Assembly: GCF_014529535.1 (NCBI RefSeq) | Contig: NW_023503727.1 | Coordinates: forward strand, 372,001 to 436,000 | Origin: Bradysia coprophila | Lineage: Eukaryota; Arthropoda; Insecta; Diptera; Sciaridae | Reading direction: 5' to 3' | DNA length: 64,000 nt | Shown: piece after piece, positions 11,478 to 22,275 of the stretch | Position numbering within the stretch: the first letter of the stretch is position 1 | Layout of the letters: each line of letters starts with the position of its first letter | Program-made: the position numbers and the translations under genes | The notes under the pieces: model-generated | Seen by the model: only the letters and a program-made list of their open reading frames with translations | Database searches by the model: none | What the model was told of the DNA's origin: nothing

Positions 11478-11902
11478 AAAAATTTCCGCAGGTCTGAGGA
11501 ACATATATACGCGAACTTTTTTACTTTTCCCCCTTTGCTCCTACTAGTCCATACGAGTTCAACGAGCTATCACACGCCTCATAAGGTTAAGATTTGGCCG
11601 AGATTTTAAATTTCAAAACTTGGAAATTTGTATGGATTTTTGTACATTTTGAAATTGATGAATTTTACCAACCTTTTGTCAATCTGTTACTTTGTCACTT
11701 TGTTACAACGAAACTTTTGAATTTACCGGTGGATTTGGCTAAAATTTTCACTGTGTGTTAAGTACGTAATTCTAAGAAACTAATTTGAAGGAATTTTTTA
11801 TAAAAGCTTATAATTTCGGAGCTATGAGCGTGTTAAGCTATTGAGCTATAGGACCCAAAACTCAGAAAATGTTGCAGATAGAAAGTTCGTTTAAAAGACA
11901 AA

Positions 11903-13025
11903 GGGCATAGCAGGGTTAGCATGTAAAAAGTGCCCCCAAAGGAACTAAAAAGCATATGATACATCATTCGAAAGGTCTTGGCCTAGAACTACTTTTAGTG
12001 TAGTATCAAACTCCATAATGGAGTTATAGTGGAGTTATTGACGAAAATGTGAATTTTGAATTTTCATTTATTTCTCTCTAGTGGGTTGACGTAAAAATCT
12101 GTAAAAATTCTCAAAAAATGTCTGTAGGAAGGGTAACCTCTGAGATTTTTATCAGATTTTTTGGACCTCTATTTAAGGGTGGAAAAATTCAGAGAAAAAT
12201 TCTGCGATTTTTTTTCGGACGTTGGAGGTACAGAACTAACTCGGTATTTTGACCATTGATTGGACGCATTTTCCACAGGTAAAAATACACCCCTAACATG
12301 ACCGAAAAAGAAAATTCCATAAAACTGCAGATTATTATCAGATATGATCGGCAACTTGACTGGACTTAACAAAACGGGGTTTTTGGTAGAATATCAGCCC
12401 TTAAAAGCACGCTAGGAATGAGTTTTTGGGTATGAGGGTGAGTTTTGTCCATAATTTATATCTCCCGTTGGCTGTAACTTAAAATTCTAAAAAAATTCTA
12501 AAAAAATTTCTGTATGGAGAGTAACATCTGTGATTATTTGCAGAATTTTTGGACACCTCCTTTGGGGTTAAAAAATTCACTCAAAAATTGTTTCGAAAAA
12601 TTGAATATGTTCCACCATTTTGAAAAATCTGAAAAAATTATGCAAAATACATGTCCAGTCCATAAGACCAATCAATGGTCAAAATACCGAGTTAGTTCTG
12701 TACCTCCAACGTACGAAAAAAAATCGCAGAATTTTTCTCTGAATTTTTTCACCCTTAAATAAGGGTCCAAAAAATCTGATAAAAATCTCAGATGTTACCC
12801 TTCATACAGACATTTTTTGAGAATTGTTACAGATTTTTACGTCAACCCACTAGAGAGAAATAAATGAAAAACAAAATTCACCTTTTCGTCAATAACTCCA
12901 CTATAACTCCATTATAGAGTTTGATACTACACTAAAAGTAGTTCTAGGCCAAGACCTTTCGAATGATGTATCATATGCTTTAGTTCCTTTGGGGGCACTT
13001 TTTTCATGCTAACCCTGCTATGCCC
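11903..13025. mobile_element. Palindromic foldback element D
   Basis: Ends GGGCATAGCAGGGTTAGCAT and its complement ATGCTAACCCTGCTATGCCC. The arms extend about 380 bp each, with a centre near 12290-12650. The family C copy at 38.58 kb reads AAAGACAAATTTATAGAG straight through the insertion point, so the element can be cut out exactly and leaves no visible target duplication. No coding frame is credible. Confidence 0.85.
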
Positions 13026-13490
13026 TTTATAGAGTTTCAGATTTCAGTCGACCCGTGTTTCATGATTTTCCTAAAAGGTCGTATATTTGGAAGCTATGAG
13101 CGTTTTAAGTGCGAGCTATGTCAGCCATAACTCGGAAAATACGGCAGATGGAAACCTCGTGTAAAAGACAAAGTTATAGAGTTTTAGATTCTAGTCGATG
13201 CGTATTTCATGGTTTCCCTTAAAAGTCGCTTATTTGGAAGCTATGAGCGTTTTAACTGCGTCAAATTTTCGATTTTCGTCAAATGAAAGCTGGAAGGTTG
13301 AGATCAAAGAGACAGGTATACAGTTTTGTAAGAAGAATATTTTCGTTCAAACTGCACAATATGATTGTCTATTATCTGCGACCAAATTCTAAAAAATCAC
13401 AACTTACAAATGAGCTGATATCGCCCAAAACCACTTACAGTGGAGGTATGACGCAAGTCCTGTTATCCACTTACAAAAGCACTAGTGCGA

Positions 13491-13779
13491 TAAAATACGT
13501 TCATATGACATTGCGCACAGGCGGCGTAAGTTACAAATATCACCACTGAATCGCTTAAATTCATTTATGACCTTTGATTGGAGCTGTGAATTTATGAAGC
13601 TATGTACAGGTCCGCACTGGCGTAATGGGAATTTGGGTGATACCCGAAAGACTTTTTGATTTTTTGTGTGAATGAAGGGCAATGACGGCCTTTTCACTGA
13701 TATTTTTGAAAAAGGATTCTGGTGGAAAAGTATAAAAAAGTGTGATCATCGTTTTGTGTCAAAATTCGTTGGCTTTGAG
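13491..13779. other. No feature seen
   Basis: AT-rich spacer between family C copy 2 and the family E MITE. No exon or repeat recognised. Confidence 0.35.
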
Positions 13780-13977
13780 CAACGCACTTCAAGCAAAAGT
13801 GCTTCGAGTGATAGCTGCCAAATTGAGTACTATTTTGTATGAAAAATGTTTACAGATTTTGTTACAGTGCCAGAATTTGTTCAGTACACTGTCCCGTTTC
13901 AGTACACTGTACCGTTTCAGTACACTGTACCGTTTCAGTACCCTATTTAGAGTACCACTCATGCTTGAAGTGCGTTG
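13780..13977. mobile_element. MITE family E, copy 2
   Basis: Ends CAACGCACTTCAAGC and GCTTGAAGTGCGTTG, flanked on both sides by CTTTGAG (7 bp). The centre contains four tandem steps of TTTCAGTACACTGTACCG. Confidence 0.85.
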
Positions 13978-14637
13978 CTTTGAGTAAAAACAAAGCACCG
14001 GTGCTTTGGTAAAAATAATAAATGTTTGTGTCGCGAAAGGACGCGAATACGAAGTTATCATCGAAAATATCTCATTGTTTCTCACAAATTTACGCTACAA
14101 TTTAGCGTTGTGTTGATTCGTCTTAACATGGATTTTCTGTAATTGTTCTGCGCAAGTAAGTTGATATTCATTTAGTCCAGATTCAGACCACTGCAGACAT
14201 GGTACGAAAGAAAATTGGTCTGGTACCGAATAGTCCGAAACTTTTATCTTAATCATCAATGAGACGTCAGCCACTAAACCTGGCTGAATCCACTACTGCA
14301 GTTCTACAGGTCTAGGATAAGGAAGATAGCGAGTGGACTATGAAGTTGTCACTTCTTTTTAGGAAATGGCCTCTGGTGACTTAAAACTAGTTATAAGTCT
14401 GGATTTTAGCCGAAAAGCCTTAGGCAGATCTCTCGCGGGGTCATAAATTCTAATCTGACGCATTAGACTCCTAATTTTACAGCTGATTTATAAAAAAAAG
14501 AAATTTTGCGGTAAATTGTTTTATTTTCAGTTTTTATTTTTAATATCACAATGGAGTTTCACTGATTTGACCATCAAAATTTGTACTACTAAAACACAGT
14601 ATCCAGCATGCTGTTCTTCCACCAAATGGTGCTTGCG
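13978..14637. other. Intergenic, 3' of the protease gene
   Basis: No gene or repeat recognised. It should contain the 3' UTR of the minus-strand protease gene. Confidence 0.4.
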
Positions 14638-16077
14638 TTATTTTAACTCTTCCACTGATTGTGAAATCCAGTCGATGTATGAATCCACCCGAGTGTACAC
14701 GCCAGGTCGATTTTTCCTTGCACATCCATCGCCCCATGACACTATTCTGAAATTTGTACAACGGAAATAAATTTAGACTTTCAACTGGTAGCCAAAAAAT
14801 TCGACCAAACGGTCGATTATTGCAAATTGAAATTGCACTGATCGTTTGGCAAATTTAGTCATTCCACAAAATGATGAAAAGTTCATTACCCTTGTAAATA
14901 AAATCGGTTTTCGAATTCGCACGCTAGTGGACCGCCTGAGTCACCTCCGCATGAATCTATAACACATTTTAATTAGATTAAATTTCGATAACCTCTCGCA
15001 GACGGCAGGCAAAATTATCGAGTCTGTTCTACTTCTTGCGGTCTAGGTATTTTCAACAGCTTAAGGAAAAATCTTTTACTTCAATTGTTTAACCACAAAT
15101 TATTTTTGGTTATCGCTGTCGATAACAGATGGCATGCCGTCTGCGAAAGGTTAATTCAAATCAATGAAGAGCATACAAACCTATTCCACCTTGCAAAAAT
15201 CCTAAAAATTAGAAAAGTGAAAGGAAATTGAAATGTGGATGCTTCACCATTAAACAAATTAAATATTTTACCGGCACACAACATTGAATCTAAAATTTTC
15301 TGATTTCTGCTACCATTTACTTCCGAGCTTCGGCACGTAGTTTGATCCATCAATGGCACAGCTGCCGCACGAAGCACTGGAGCTAGGCTTTCTTTATCCT
15401 CCCCTGTTTTGAACAGAACGGAATTAGATCATAAATACGAGGAATTTCGGGGAAAATCTACGGAACCAACCATTTTGTGCTCCCCAGCCAGTAACCGTAC
15501 ACCATGTACCCGGATAAGAAATCTCCTCTTTCGATGGTAAACAAATTGGCTTTACATGTGAATTGAAGTTGAATACGGTTGCTTTTACTTTAATTATGGC
15601 TATATCATTACTGTACGGCCCATTCCGTCGAAATTCCGGATGGATCAGAACTCGATCGATACGAAAACTCCGTTCATACATGTCGCGTTCGACTAAGTCA
15701 TAGTTACCAATGACCAATCTCAAATAGTTTTGTTGGGGCTCCAGACAATGAGCGGCAGTTATTACCAAATTATCACCGATAACTGCTCCACCACAATGAT
15801 GTTCGAAAATCGATTTTTCGTATCGGAAAATCTGAATTTCAACCTGCCACGGAAATGCTCCATATGGTGCAATGGTGCCGCCAACAATTTTCGCATTACG
15901 TTGTGGATTAAATGGAACGCTTCTGGTGCCGCAGGTGTCATGGAATAGTAGATTGTTTTCGGGAAACTTTGGATATCCTCCGCTTCGTTTCGTTCGTACG
16001 GTTTCTATCGGTGGTATTGCTCGCACATATGTTAACATGAATATGAATGTTAGATATCCGAAGCAGAGAGTCTGCAT
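14638..16077 (-). CDS. Secreted trypsin-like serine protease
   Basis: Five coding exons on the minus strand: 16077-15471, 15403-15272, 15201-15181, 14956-14890 and 14746-14638 (936 nt, 311 residues), with matching phases. A signal peptide ([20 protein letters not shown]) precedes a short pro-region with one Cys before the activation site NAK/IVGG. The catalytic triad is visible: His in TAAHC, Asp in NDIAIIKV, Ser in GGDSGGPL. Asp six residues before the catalytic Ser ([11 protein letters not shown]) predicts cleavage after Arg or Lys; the family ending [13 protein letters not shown] is present. The third exon has only 21 nt (coding FLQGGI) and is easily missed; without it the S1 region is broken. 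There is no typical CLIP domain. Related to insect extracellular S1 proteases; the substrate is unknown. Confidence 0.93.
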
Positions 16078-16232
16078 ATTGAAACGACTTTGTTGAGTTG
16101 CCTGTCGGGGTTTCGGATTACATTTAACTTAGACAGCGTGGCGGGTGGGTTGAACTAAAATAAATGTAAGGGGGATGTGTTACGTGTTGGTCTTGCAAGA
16201 AATAAATGAAGAGGTTGATGAAGCGATTTTGT

Positions 16233-16240
16233 CTTATATA
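16233..16240 (-). promoter_or_regulatory. Candidate TATA box of the protease gene
   Basis: TATATAAG on the minus strand, about 155 bp upstream of the protease ATG at 16077. This would put transcription start near 16205. No other promoter element was confirmed. Confidence 0.5.
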
Positions 16241-16298
16241 TCACCGTGGTAATAGGACTCACAGCTTACTATCGAGGTCGAGTTACAAGGTGAAATTC

Positions 16299-16896
16299 TT
16301 AAGAGCGCTCACCCCTTGGCAATTTTCTAGCCTAGATTTGTGCGCAAAAATATTCGTTTTTTGATGATGTCTCTGAATCAAAATCTTTTTTTGAAAAGGT
16401 AAAAAAGGGAAAAATTGGTTTGTGGTCGATAACTTAACCCACTCGGAGAAACCTTTGCAAAACACATAAATATACACATTTGCAAAGGTTTCTCCAAGTG
16501 GAATAGATCATTGTCAATGTCGTTTGAGCTGTCAAATAAGTTGTCAATTTCACAAAGCTAACCTCAAATCGAACAAAAAAAGTATTGGATGGTGAGACGC
16601 CACACAAATTTTCATACATTTCAAGGGGCGGCTCTGTGAACGAAACATCTTTTGAGGTTAGCTTTGTGAAATTGACAACTCATTTAACACTTTTTGAGAG
16701 AAGAAACCGCTATTTGACACTGATCTATATGTTATCATCCACAAACGAATTTTTCTGTTAAAAGTAACACATTTTTGCATGCTTTAATGGTTTTACTTTT
16801 TCAAAAAAAGATTTTAGTTCAGAAAAATCATCAAAAAACTAATATTTTTGCGCACAAATGTAGGCTAGAAAATTGCTAAGGGGTGAGCGCTCTTAA
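16299..16896. mobile_element. TTAA-flanked inverted-repeat element
   Basis: TTAA occurs at both limits (16299-16302, 16893-16896), next to inverted ends GAGCGCTCACCCCTTGGCAA and TTGCTAAGGGGTGAGCGCTC. TTAA target duplications are typical of piggyBac and Kolobok elements. Two internal hairpins, 16437-16502 and about 16530-16690, make it strongly self-complementary. No coding capacity. Confidence 0.85.
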
Positions 16897-16987
16897 AGAG
16901 ATAAAACTATCAAGGATTCATGTATTGGGGTGCACCGTTCAGTGGCGTAAATTTCTTCCCGAGTTCAGTTTCAAAACCTGATTATCG

Positions 16988-17293
16988 TGGAAGGAGATGG
17001 CTCAGTGGTTACGTATACGTATGAACCTTCCAACTAAATGACCCTGGTTCGATTACCCGTGGAATTTTTCGGCCGAATAAATCGCATTGGTAACGTCCGT
17101 AAGTTCATTCAAGTGTTTCATAATTTTGGTTGTTGCAGTGTGTTTGTGTGCTTTTATGTCTACATTTAGGCGAGATATCAATTCAGCACCAAATTCTCAG
17201 AAAGTATTTACATACGTCGAAGTCACTTTAAGTTGTGGCTGTGGGTACAGACTGTACTTGTTATTGGCCGTAAGAGGCTGTTAGTTAGTTAGT
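16988..17293 (+). mobile_element. tRNA-like SINE (probable)
   Basis: TGGCTCAGTGG at 16998-17008 fits a pol III A box, and GGTTCGATTACC at 17046-17057 fits a B box with one extra base; the spacing is tRNA-like. The anticodon arm is not convincing, so this is not a functional tRNA. The unit appears to end in TTAGTTAGTTAG, a short tandem tail common in SINEs. Only one copy was recognised here. Confidence 0.55.
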
Positions 17294-17501
17294 GAGCTAC
17301 TCTCGAGTATCGAACAGTTGCGACTCATCGTAAGTACAGAGGTTTGAGGGTTTCGATTCTTAATAAGTATTTTGGGTAAGTAAGTAGTGACGTGACTACA
17401 GAAATTTTCCTCCAAACTTAGCAAAGTAAATGAATGGATGGACAATCAGTTTTAGACTGTCTTTATATCAGGTCCGTATCTGCATACAACTCTCGACCTA
17501 A

Positions 17502-19520
17502 TTTTTAGCCCCGTACGAAGTACGAAGGGGCTTATAGGATTACGATGCCGTGTGTAATTGATGGAATTCGAAGCAGACGGTAAGGGCAAAGTGTTTGCCT
17601 ATGTTCATAGATGAGGGCCGTCTGTCCGTCTGTCTGTCACGTCGATATCTTGAGTAAATCAAATCCGATTTCAAAAAAAAAAATCCCTGAAATATAGTCA
17701 AAATAGTGAGGCTAAGTTCGAAGATGGGCATATTCGGGTCGGCCCTTCGTGAGTTAGGGCCACCTAAGTGATTTAAGGTCTTTTGGTGATATTTATGGCA
17801 AAATAAACGATGGAAATGTAAATGACACGGCAAATGATAGGTATTGTCAATACCAATCCAGGAAAAGAAAGTTTTTTAAAATCGGGTGAGTGGACCGTGA
17901 GTTAGGGCCTTAGAAGTGAAAAGCTACTAGGGCCCTATGTGTATTTTACATAGAACTCAAGTAAATTTCATCCGTTTTTCGTAATTTTTGTTTCATTTCG
18001 AAGGTAATCAAAGGCCGAATAGAATGTTGTTGAAAAAAAAATAAATTTGGGTCCTCGGACTAAGGCCGTTACTAGGGCCCTATGCGTATTTTACATACAA
18101 CTCGAGTAAATTTCATCCGTTTTTCGTAATTTTTGTTTCATTTGGAAGGTAATCGAACGCCGAATAGAAAGTTGTTGAAAAAAAATTAAATTTGCGTCCT
18201 TGGACTAAGGCCACTACTAGGGCCCTATGCGTATTTTACATACAACTTGAGTAAATTTCATCCGTTTTTCGTAATTTTTGTTTCATTTCGAAGGTAATCA
18301 AAGGCCGAATAGAATGTTGTTGAAAAAAAAATAAATTTGGGTCCTCGGACTAAGGCCGTTACTAGGGCCCTATGCGTATTTTACATACAACTTGAGTAAA
18401 TTTCATCCGTTTTTCGTAATTTTTGTTTCATTTGGAAGGTAATCGAACGCCGAATAGAAAGTTGTTGAAAAAAAATTAAATTTGCGTCCTTGGACTAAGG
18501 CCACTACTAGGGCCCTATGCGTATTTTACATACAACTTGAGTAAATTTCATCCGTTTTTCGTAATTTTTGTTTCATTTGGAAGGTAATCAAAAGCCGAAT
18601 AGAATGTTGTTGAAAAAAAAAATTAAATTTGGGTCCTCGGACTAAGGCCTCTACTAGGGCCCTATGCGTATTTTACATACAACTCGAGTAAATTTCATCC
18701 GTTTTTCGTTATTTTTGTTTCATTTGAAAGATAATCGAACACCGAATAGAATGTTGTTGAAAAAAAATTAAATTTGGGTCCTCGGATTAAGGCCGCTACT
18801 AGGGCCCTATGTGTATATTACATACAACTCGAGTAAATTTCATCCGTTTTTCGTAATTTTTGTTTCATTTGGAAGGTAATCGAACGCCGAATAGAAAGTT
18901 GTTGAAAAAAAATTAAATTTGCGTCCTTGGACTAAGGCCACTACTAGGGCCCTATGCGTATTTTACATACAACTTGAGTAAATTTCATCCGTTTTTCGTA
19001 ATTTTTGCTTCATTTGAAAGATAATCGAACACCGAATAGAATGTTGTTGAAAAAAAAAAAAATTGGGTCCTCGGACTAAGGCCGCTACTAGGGCCCTATG
19101 TGTATTTTACATAAAACTCAAGCAAATTTCATCCGTTTTTCGTATTTTTTGTTTCATTTGGAAGGTAATCAAAGGCCGAATAGAATGTAGTTGCAAAAAA
19201 AAAAATTAAATTTGGATCCTTGGACTGAGGCCGATACTAGGCCCTATGTGTATTTATACTCAATAAATTAAAATTTTAGGGCGATTTGAAATTTTTGTTT
19301 CATTTGAAAGGAACGTCGTACGGGGCTTCGTAATTGCGCTATGCGCAATTTCTAAGGTGTACACATTACATAATAATTTTACTTTAACTACTTTAACCGG
19401 CGCATAGGCTTACGGTCAAAGTAGGGTGACAGACGCACTAGGGTCACGTACGCAATAGATATACGGGTTTGTACGGGGCTCAGTCGCAGCAAACGCTCCG
19501 ACTGTTCTGATGGCTCGTTT
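17502..19520 (-). mobile_element. Family B element, copy 2
   Basis: Runs from TTTTTAGCCCCGTACGAAGT to CCGACTGTTCTGATGGCTCG. Contains the module GGAATTCGAAGCAGACGGTA, a GTCCGTCTG run, and a central array of nine monomers of about 145 bp (17928-19250), then TTGCGCTATGCGCAATTTC, a perfect short palindrome shared by all copies. No credible ORF. Confidence 0.88.
17928..19250 (-). repeat. 145-bp tandem array inside family B copy 2
   Basis: GGGCCCTATG recurs at about 17930, 18075, 18220, 18365, 18510, 18657, 18800, 18947 and 19090. Each unit contains ATTTCATCCGTTTTTCGTAA. Units alternate between two subtypes (AATCAAAGGCC and AATCGAACGCC), suggesting growth by unequal exchange of pairs. Confidence 0.92.
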
Positions 19521-20308
19521 TATCTTAAAAAGAACTTGCTACACACTCGTTCTATCCACACTGTTTATATGTGTTACTACTACGTTGTGTTTAAACACTC
19601 AAATCAATCAAAATATTCTGTTGCACCAAAAAAAAAAGATGTGGGTCATAATGACCTACAATGCATTTATGTAATTTTTTTTCTTTTACAAAAATTCAAT
19701 GTTATTGTTTATGTGCTAACGGTGTAAATTGCATAAATTTTGAATTGTAAATATTTTACGATTAACCGCATATCCGACGAGTGAAAAAAAAGGTGATCGA
19801 AACCAGTTTTCTCAAAAAAAAGTGAAACTGAAAAATTATGAATGAAATTGAATGGCGCAGCGTGCGCGTCTGTTTACAAACAAAGTGGAAGCAATAAAAA
19901 CAATACTTTCAGCGCTTTATCTGTATAACTATTCCCATATGTATAACCGAAATGTGTGGGCAGAGATCCAATTCAACTGAAGGGCCGTATTATCATTATC
20001 TAACCGTTACGTATTTTCATACACATTTTCGTCATCGTTTTAATGAAATTCTGTTTGAAATTTAGGTAAAACATATGTATTGCTGCCGCGAGTGTATCGG
20101 AAACTGTAACACCCATATGACGAAACTATTAAACGTTACGGATGTAGCACTTGTAGGCCTTCATCTTCATTATTACAGCAACATTAATACGGTGGCTCCT
20201 GAATCTATAGGAGAACCGATTTTCCTTTTAATGGGAACTTTCGCTTTAAAACCAAAAGAAAAATCTTTGATGATGCGTGTGATTGTAAACGAGGCATATG
20301 GACTAGGA
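19521..20308. other. No feature seen
   Basis: AT-rich spacer. The ORF around 20075-20458 overlaps a MITE and is not supported. Confidence 0.35.
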
Positions 20309-20467
20309 CAACGCACTTCAAGCATGAGTGGTACTTTAAATAGAGTACTGAAATGGAACAGTACAAATTTTGACAGAGTGAAAAAATTCGGAAATTTCTC
20401 ATGCAATTGCAAAGTAGTACTCTATTTGGAAGCTGTCACTCGAAACACTTTTGCTTGAAGTGCGTTG
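20309..20467. mobile_element. MITE family E, copy 3
   Basis: Ends CAACGCACTTCAAGCA and TGCTTGAAGTGCGTTG, flanked by ACTAGGA and ACTAGGC, again a near-perfect 7-bp duplication. Confidence 0.85.
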
Positions 20468-20567
20468 ACTAGGCACGTATCTCACCTTCAGATTGAAATA
20501 ATAAGATTTGTCGGAAGTAGGAGCTTTAAAAAACCACTTTTTATCACAATGCCTCATGGGGCATAAA

Positions 20568-20769
20568 CACGGCAGAGTAAAATAAACCAGGCAGGAGCGG
20601 TTCATTTTCGAAACGTCAAATAAGGGACCTAATACACTGGATGAAAATGAACTCAAATGAACACTGACATAAATTGGAAAATTTTGTTCGCAAAAAATAT
20701 AGGGCTACTAGATCAATCAGGTCCCTTGTCAAATCAGCGCTCCTGCCTGGTTAACTTTACTCTGTCGTG
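20568..20769. mobile_element. 202-bp MITE with 8-bp target duplication
   Basis: Inverted ends CACGGCAGAGTAAA and TTTACTCTGTCGTG, with arms of about 70 bp that include CCAGGCAGGAGCG. Flanked by identical GGCATAAA at 20560-20567 and 20770-20777. An 8-bp duplication suggests hAT or another 8-bp superfamily. Unrelated to family E beside it. Confidence 0.9.
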
Positions 20770-20869
20770 GGCATAAATCGTAATAAATTTTAGAATGTGA
20801 ACAGAGACGTCCGGTCTATTGAAGATGAGGGAAGGCATGTTCACTGAAAAATATCATCAATCGATGTCA

Positions 20870-21005
20870 AAATTTCCAAATAATCGATCCAATAACAATC
20901 GAATGTATTCGATAAATCGATAAATATCGACCAATAATCAAATTGCCGATCATCATTCGATATTAATCGATTATCGATAATACATTCGATTGTTATCGAA
21001 TTTTT
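20870..21005. repeat. ATCGAT-rich inverted repeat
   Basis: AACAATCGAATGTATTCGAT and the near complement ATACATTCGATTGTTATCGA bracket several ATCGATAA sites. Such sites resemble the DRE core (TATCGATA), but the inverted layout points to a small mobile element. Confidence 0.6.
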
Positions 21006-21093
21006 TTTAAACATTGCTAGTCGTTTCTAAGGAAATAATCACAATAGTTAGCAAAATAGGCCTATTGTGCTAACTATTTTTTTTTAGAGGGAT

Positions 21094-21400
21094 AAATGAT
21101 GGAATTTGTTTATGTACTGTCCGTTTGACAAGAGGATCGCCACGGTTCAGCAGGGGGTTTTGAACATTTGTTTTTTATACGTTGGCACACGTGCTCTTGT
21201 CAGATTCAAGATTCTTTTTACGAAGGTTACGCTGATTATACTTTGTGAAAAAGGCCAATACCTTGCAAATATGTCAAATCTTGGACAGAATTTGACACTG
21301 CAATATCTGCAACATGAAAAAACTAAATGTTCGAAACCCCCTGAAACCCCGTGCTTCCACCTACGTAATATACACAAACTAGGTGAGCCAATCTTAATTT
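21094..21400 (+). repeat. Dispersed repeat N, copy 1
   Basis: About 305 bp, nearly identical to the reverse complement of 46478-46786. Limits are near TGATGGAATTTGTTTATGTA and CTAGGTGAGCCAATCTTAA. A frame of about 100 codons is open in both copies, on both strands, but without family resemblance; recent duplication is enough to explain it. No inverted ends were seen. Confidence 0.75.
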
Positions 21401-21421
21401 ATTCTTTTGATAAACAGCCTA

Positions 21422-21757
21422 CCGAAATCGGACGCATTTTCCAGTGGACTTTTTTGTAAGTCTTCGGTTGAAAACTTCAACTGCACATATTTCAGTGTCG
21501 ATGAATCTTAAGCCCATAAGTCCCTATTTGGCTCAATAGTATGTGTGATTACCTTTCTAATGACACCCCACACGACCCTGACGGCTCGCGTAACTGTAGA
21601 AATTTTTGTAAGAAAAGTGCAAGTTTTCGGTTTTTGATCACCTTTCACCAGCCACACAAACTTCGAAGAATTTCTTTGAAAGTGGTTTTGGCTTCTAGGG
21701 TCGAATACCTTTCGGCACTCATAAAAAAGTTCACTGGAAAATGCGTCCAATTTCGGA
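21422..21757. mobile_element. Small inverted-repeat element
   Basis: Arms of about 35 bp: CCGAAATCGGACGCATTTTC and its complement GAAAATGCGTCCAATTTCGG. The two ends sit 335 bp apart. Probably a MITE; target duplication not recognised. Confidence 0.6.
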
Positions 21758-21879
21758 TTTTCAAAAAAATCCCTCTTAAGGATTATGAGTAATTGTGATA
21801 TGTCTTTTGGGTATCGAGGAAACTTACGCAGAGCGAGTAAAAATCTGAGCTTAGAGAAAGGATCTGAGTTGAAATACTG

Positions 21880-22275
21880 CTAAAATACTGGAAGGTTGGG
21901 GTCCCAAATAATGAGTACGAGTAATGAATAAGACACTACGAAAATGTTTACAAACAAAATTAGAACATTAAAAAGTGGTTGGTCACTTGGAACTTGGGAA
22001 AACGTTGAGTTGTCATGGGAATACCAAAATACCATGGAATCCACGGAATTAATTTTAGAACGTTCTACGATAGGAAATATACTAAGCACGAGAGGAATAA
22101 TTTGAGCTTCAGAAAATAACATTCTTGTCACACTACACTCACTCCACAAATCGATAACGTTGTTCAATTCTTCGTAAATAAACAACCGATTATACAACAC
22201 AGAATCAATAATAAACGTTTCAAAAGAAAAATTCAATTCCAATAATTCACGCAGTGCAATACAGGAAGGAGACAT
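21880..22275 (-). CDS. Hypothetical protein, 131 residues (weak)
   Basis: An uninterrupted frame from an ATG in an A-rich context (AAAAAAATG), outside any recognised repeat. No family resemblance is recognised. The C-terminal part contains a hydrophobic segment (LFNVLILFVNIFVVSYSLLV) that could span a membrane. No polyadenylation signal is obvious nearby. It could be a chance frame. Confidence 0.25.
   Translation of the reverse strand: MSPSCIALRELLELNFSFETFIIDSVLYNRLFIYEELNNVIDLWSECSVTRMLFSEAQIIPLVLSIFPIVERSKINSVDSMVFWYSHDNSTFSQVPSDQPLFNVLILFVNIFVVSYSLLVLIIWDPNLPVF

Larger units (their letters stand above)
10184..13490 (+). mobile_element. Repeat family C, copy 2, carrying two insertions
   Basis: Begins CCCTACGTTAGTGAAGAGCC then GTGACGCAAGTC, as in copy 3 at 38.05 kb. 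It is interrupted by a family A element at 10246-11477 and by a palindromic element at 11903-13025. The repeated block (TATGAGCGTTTTAAGTGCGA, CATAACTCGGAAAATACGGC) and the closing CGTCAAATGAAAGCTGGAAG section follow. It ends within ATGACGCAAGTCCTGTTATC without the foldback seen in copies 1 and 3. Confidence 0.7.

Noticed and set aside
15730-16096. Plus-strand ORFs over the protease exon
   Set aside because: Antisense to a clear protease exon with catalytic motifs.
16988-17060. Functional tRNA gene
   Set aside because: A and B boxes are present, but the B box has an extra base and the acceptor and anticodon stems do not form.
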